Assembly: GCA_021815525.1 (NCBI GenBank)
Contig: JAKAGN010000216.1
Coordinates: 1-5,502 of the forward strand
Length of the DNA: 5,502 bases
Direction: 5' to 3'
Origin: Deltaproteobacteria bacterium
Lineage (GTDB): Bacteria; Desulfobacterota; Desulfobacteria; Desulfobacterales; Desulfatibacillaceae
Shown here: one piece after another, positions 4,903 through 5,502 of the stretch
Numbering within the stretch: the first letter of the stretch is position 1
Layout: every line of letters starts with the position of its first letter
Made by a program: the position numbers and the translations under genes
Notes under the pieces: generated by a model
The model's input: only the letters and a program-made list of their open reading frames with translations
What the model was told of the DNA's origin: nothing
The model's database searches: none

Positions 4903-5502
4903 TCAAGGAGCGCATAGGCGCCGGAGGCGCGTTATTTCGCTCCAGGAAAAGCGATCGCGGCAGGGGAAGATGGAGTTGTTGGTGCAAAGGGGCTCGGCCG
5001 CCAGATCGTAGCGGGACGCGGCCCTTGCCGGCTCCCACAGGGCCGTTTGGGGCATGGGGCTGTAGAAGGCGGGAATCGGCCGGATTCCGGCCGGTTCGAC
5101 GTCCGCCACGCTTTCCGCGATGGCTTGGGGATCCTCGCCGGGAAGCCCCGTCAAAAGGTAGGCCCCCAGGCTTTCCCTGCCGAAGCCCGCCTCCTTGAGG
5201 CGGGACTTCAGGGCCCCCGCGGCGTCGAGGACGCGCGCCCGGCCCGCGTCGTCCTTGTAGATGGGGACGATGACCACCTGCGTGGAGGCGAGGCGGGGCG
5301 GGAGCACGAGGCCCTGGTCGTCGCTGTGGGCCATGATGAGGGCACCGATGAGGCGCGTGGAGACGCCCCACGACGTCTGCCAGCAGTGCTGCCACTCGCC
5401 CTTCTCGTCCTGGAACTTCACGTCGAAGGCCCGGGCGAAGTTCTGGCCCAGGTCGTGGCTCGTCCCCGCCTGGAGGGCCTTCCCGTCCTGCATCATGGCC
5501 TC
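4903..5502 (-). CDS. proS: Chimeric ORF: prolyl-tRNA synthetase core fused in frame to the C-terminal end of a radical SAM protein
   Basis: The frame is open to the window's right edge, so the 5' end is missing; 199 residues are visible, numbered from the codon at 5502. Residues 1-107 are prolyl-tRNA synthetase, archaeal/eukaryotic type, which charges tRNA-Pro. KALQAGTSHDLGQNF (8-22) and CWQTSWGVSTRLIGAL (40-55) lead into class II motif 3 with the ATP-binding Arg, then LVLPPRLA and QVVIVPIYKD open the anticodon-binding domain. After about residue 107 the sequence changes to the tail of a B12-binding-type radical SAM protein: LGAYLLTGLPG (112-122), FYSPMPQTALWE (146-157), RYDL, then TNNSIFPC (174-181) and a closing FSWSEITRLRRL. 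Most of the ProRS anticodon-binding domain and its C-terminal domain are absent, as is the CxxxCxxC iron-sulfur part of the radical SAM enzyme. Neither activity is likely to be complete. A genomic deletion and an assembly chimera are both possible. Confidence 0.85.
   Translation of the reverse strand, partial: EAMMQDGKALQAGTSHDLGQNFARAFDVKFQDEKGEWQHCWQTSWGVSTRLIGALIMAHSDDQGLVLPPRLASTQVVIVPIYKDDAGRARVLDAAGALKSRLKEAGFGRESLGAYLLTGLPGEDPQAIAESVADVEPAGIRPIPAFYSPMPQTALWEPARAASRYDLAAEPLCTNNSIFPCRDRFSWSEITRLRRLCAP
5182..5209. repeat. Hairpin at the ProRS/radical-SAM junction
   Basis: GAAGCCCGCCTC (5182-5193), loop CTT, then GAGGCGGG-A-CTTC (5197-5209): a 12-bp stem with one bulged A. It encodes KSRLKEAGF on the minus strand, the last ProRS-like residues and the point where similarity switches to the radical SAM protein. 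Confidence 0.75.

Noticed and set aside
4823..5395. Extension of the MBL-like frame upstream of ATG 4822
   Set aside because: The upstream part is Pro/Arg/Gly-rich and overlaps the ProRS/radical-SAM frame. Family similarity begins at the ATG preceded by GGAG.

Overview
The window looks like chromosomal DNA of a GC-rich, Gram-negative bacterium, most likely a Desulfobacterota (former Deltaproteobacteria) lineage. This placement is inferred. It rests on a Geobacter-like type IV pilin with a sigma-54 promoter, a phosphoglucose isomerase of the kind found in transaldolase-PGI fusions, an archaeal/eukaryotic-type prolyl-tRNA synthetase fragment, and a KASIII with an NQCSGF active site. Coding DNA is strongly GC-rich. 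The intergenic spacers hold AT-rich tracts, poly-G runs and many hairpins.

Plus-strand half (1-3413): the 3' end of a phosphoglucose isomerase gene (1-1197) closes with a G/C hairpin. A roughly 480-base spacer follows, ending in a structured leader with three consecutive stem-loops before a 70-residue cold-shock protein (1679-1891). That gene has a textbook intrinsic terminator. A second long spacer (1965-2417) carries three strong palindromes, a 14-G homopolymer and a sigma-70-like promoter. It leads into a stand-alone FabH-like beta-ketoacyl-ACP synthase III (2418-3413).

Minus-strand half (5502-3510, read right to left): an in-frame chimera enters from the right edge. Its N-terminal half is prolyl-tRNA synthetase core including class II motif 3, and its C-terminal half is the tail of a B12-binding-type radical SAM protein. 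The switch sits on a 12-bp hairpin. Next, 80 bases downstream, is a metallo-beta-lactamase-fold protein that has lost essentially all the metal ligands of its family. Last is a PilA-type pilin with its own sigma-54 promoter and a hairpin terminator, convergent with fabH.

The genes do not form one pathway. Each plus-strand gene appears to be its own transcription unit, and so does the pilin. Only the chimera and the metallo-beta-lactamase-like gene could be co-transcribed. The items most worth pursuing are the ProRS/radical-SAM junction (real rearrangement or assembly artefact), the metal-ligand-free MBL protein, and the pilin with its sigma-54 promoter. I see no tRNA, rRNA, CRISPR array or insertion sequence.
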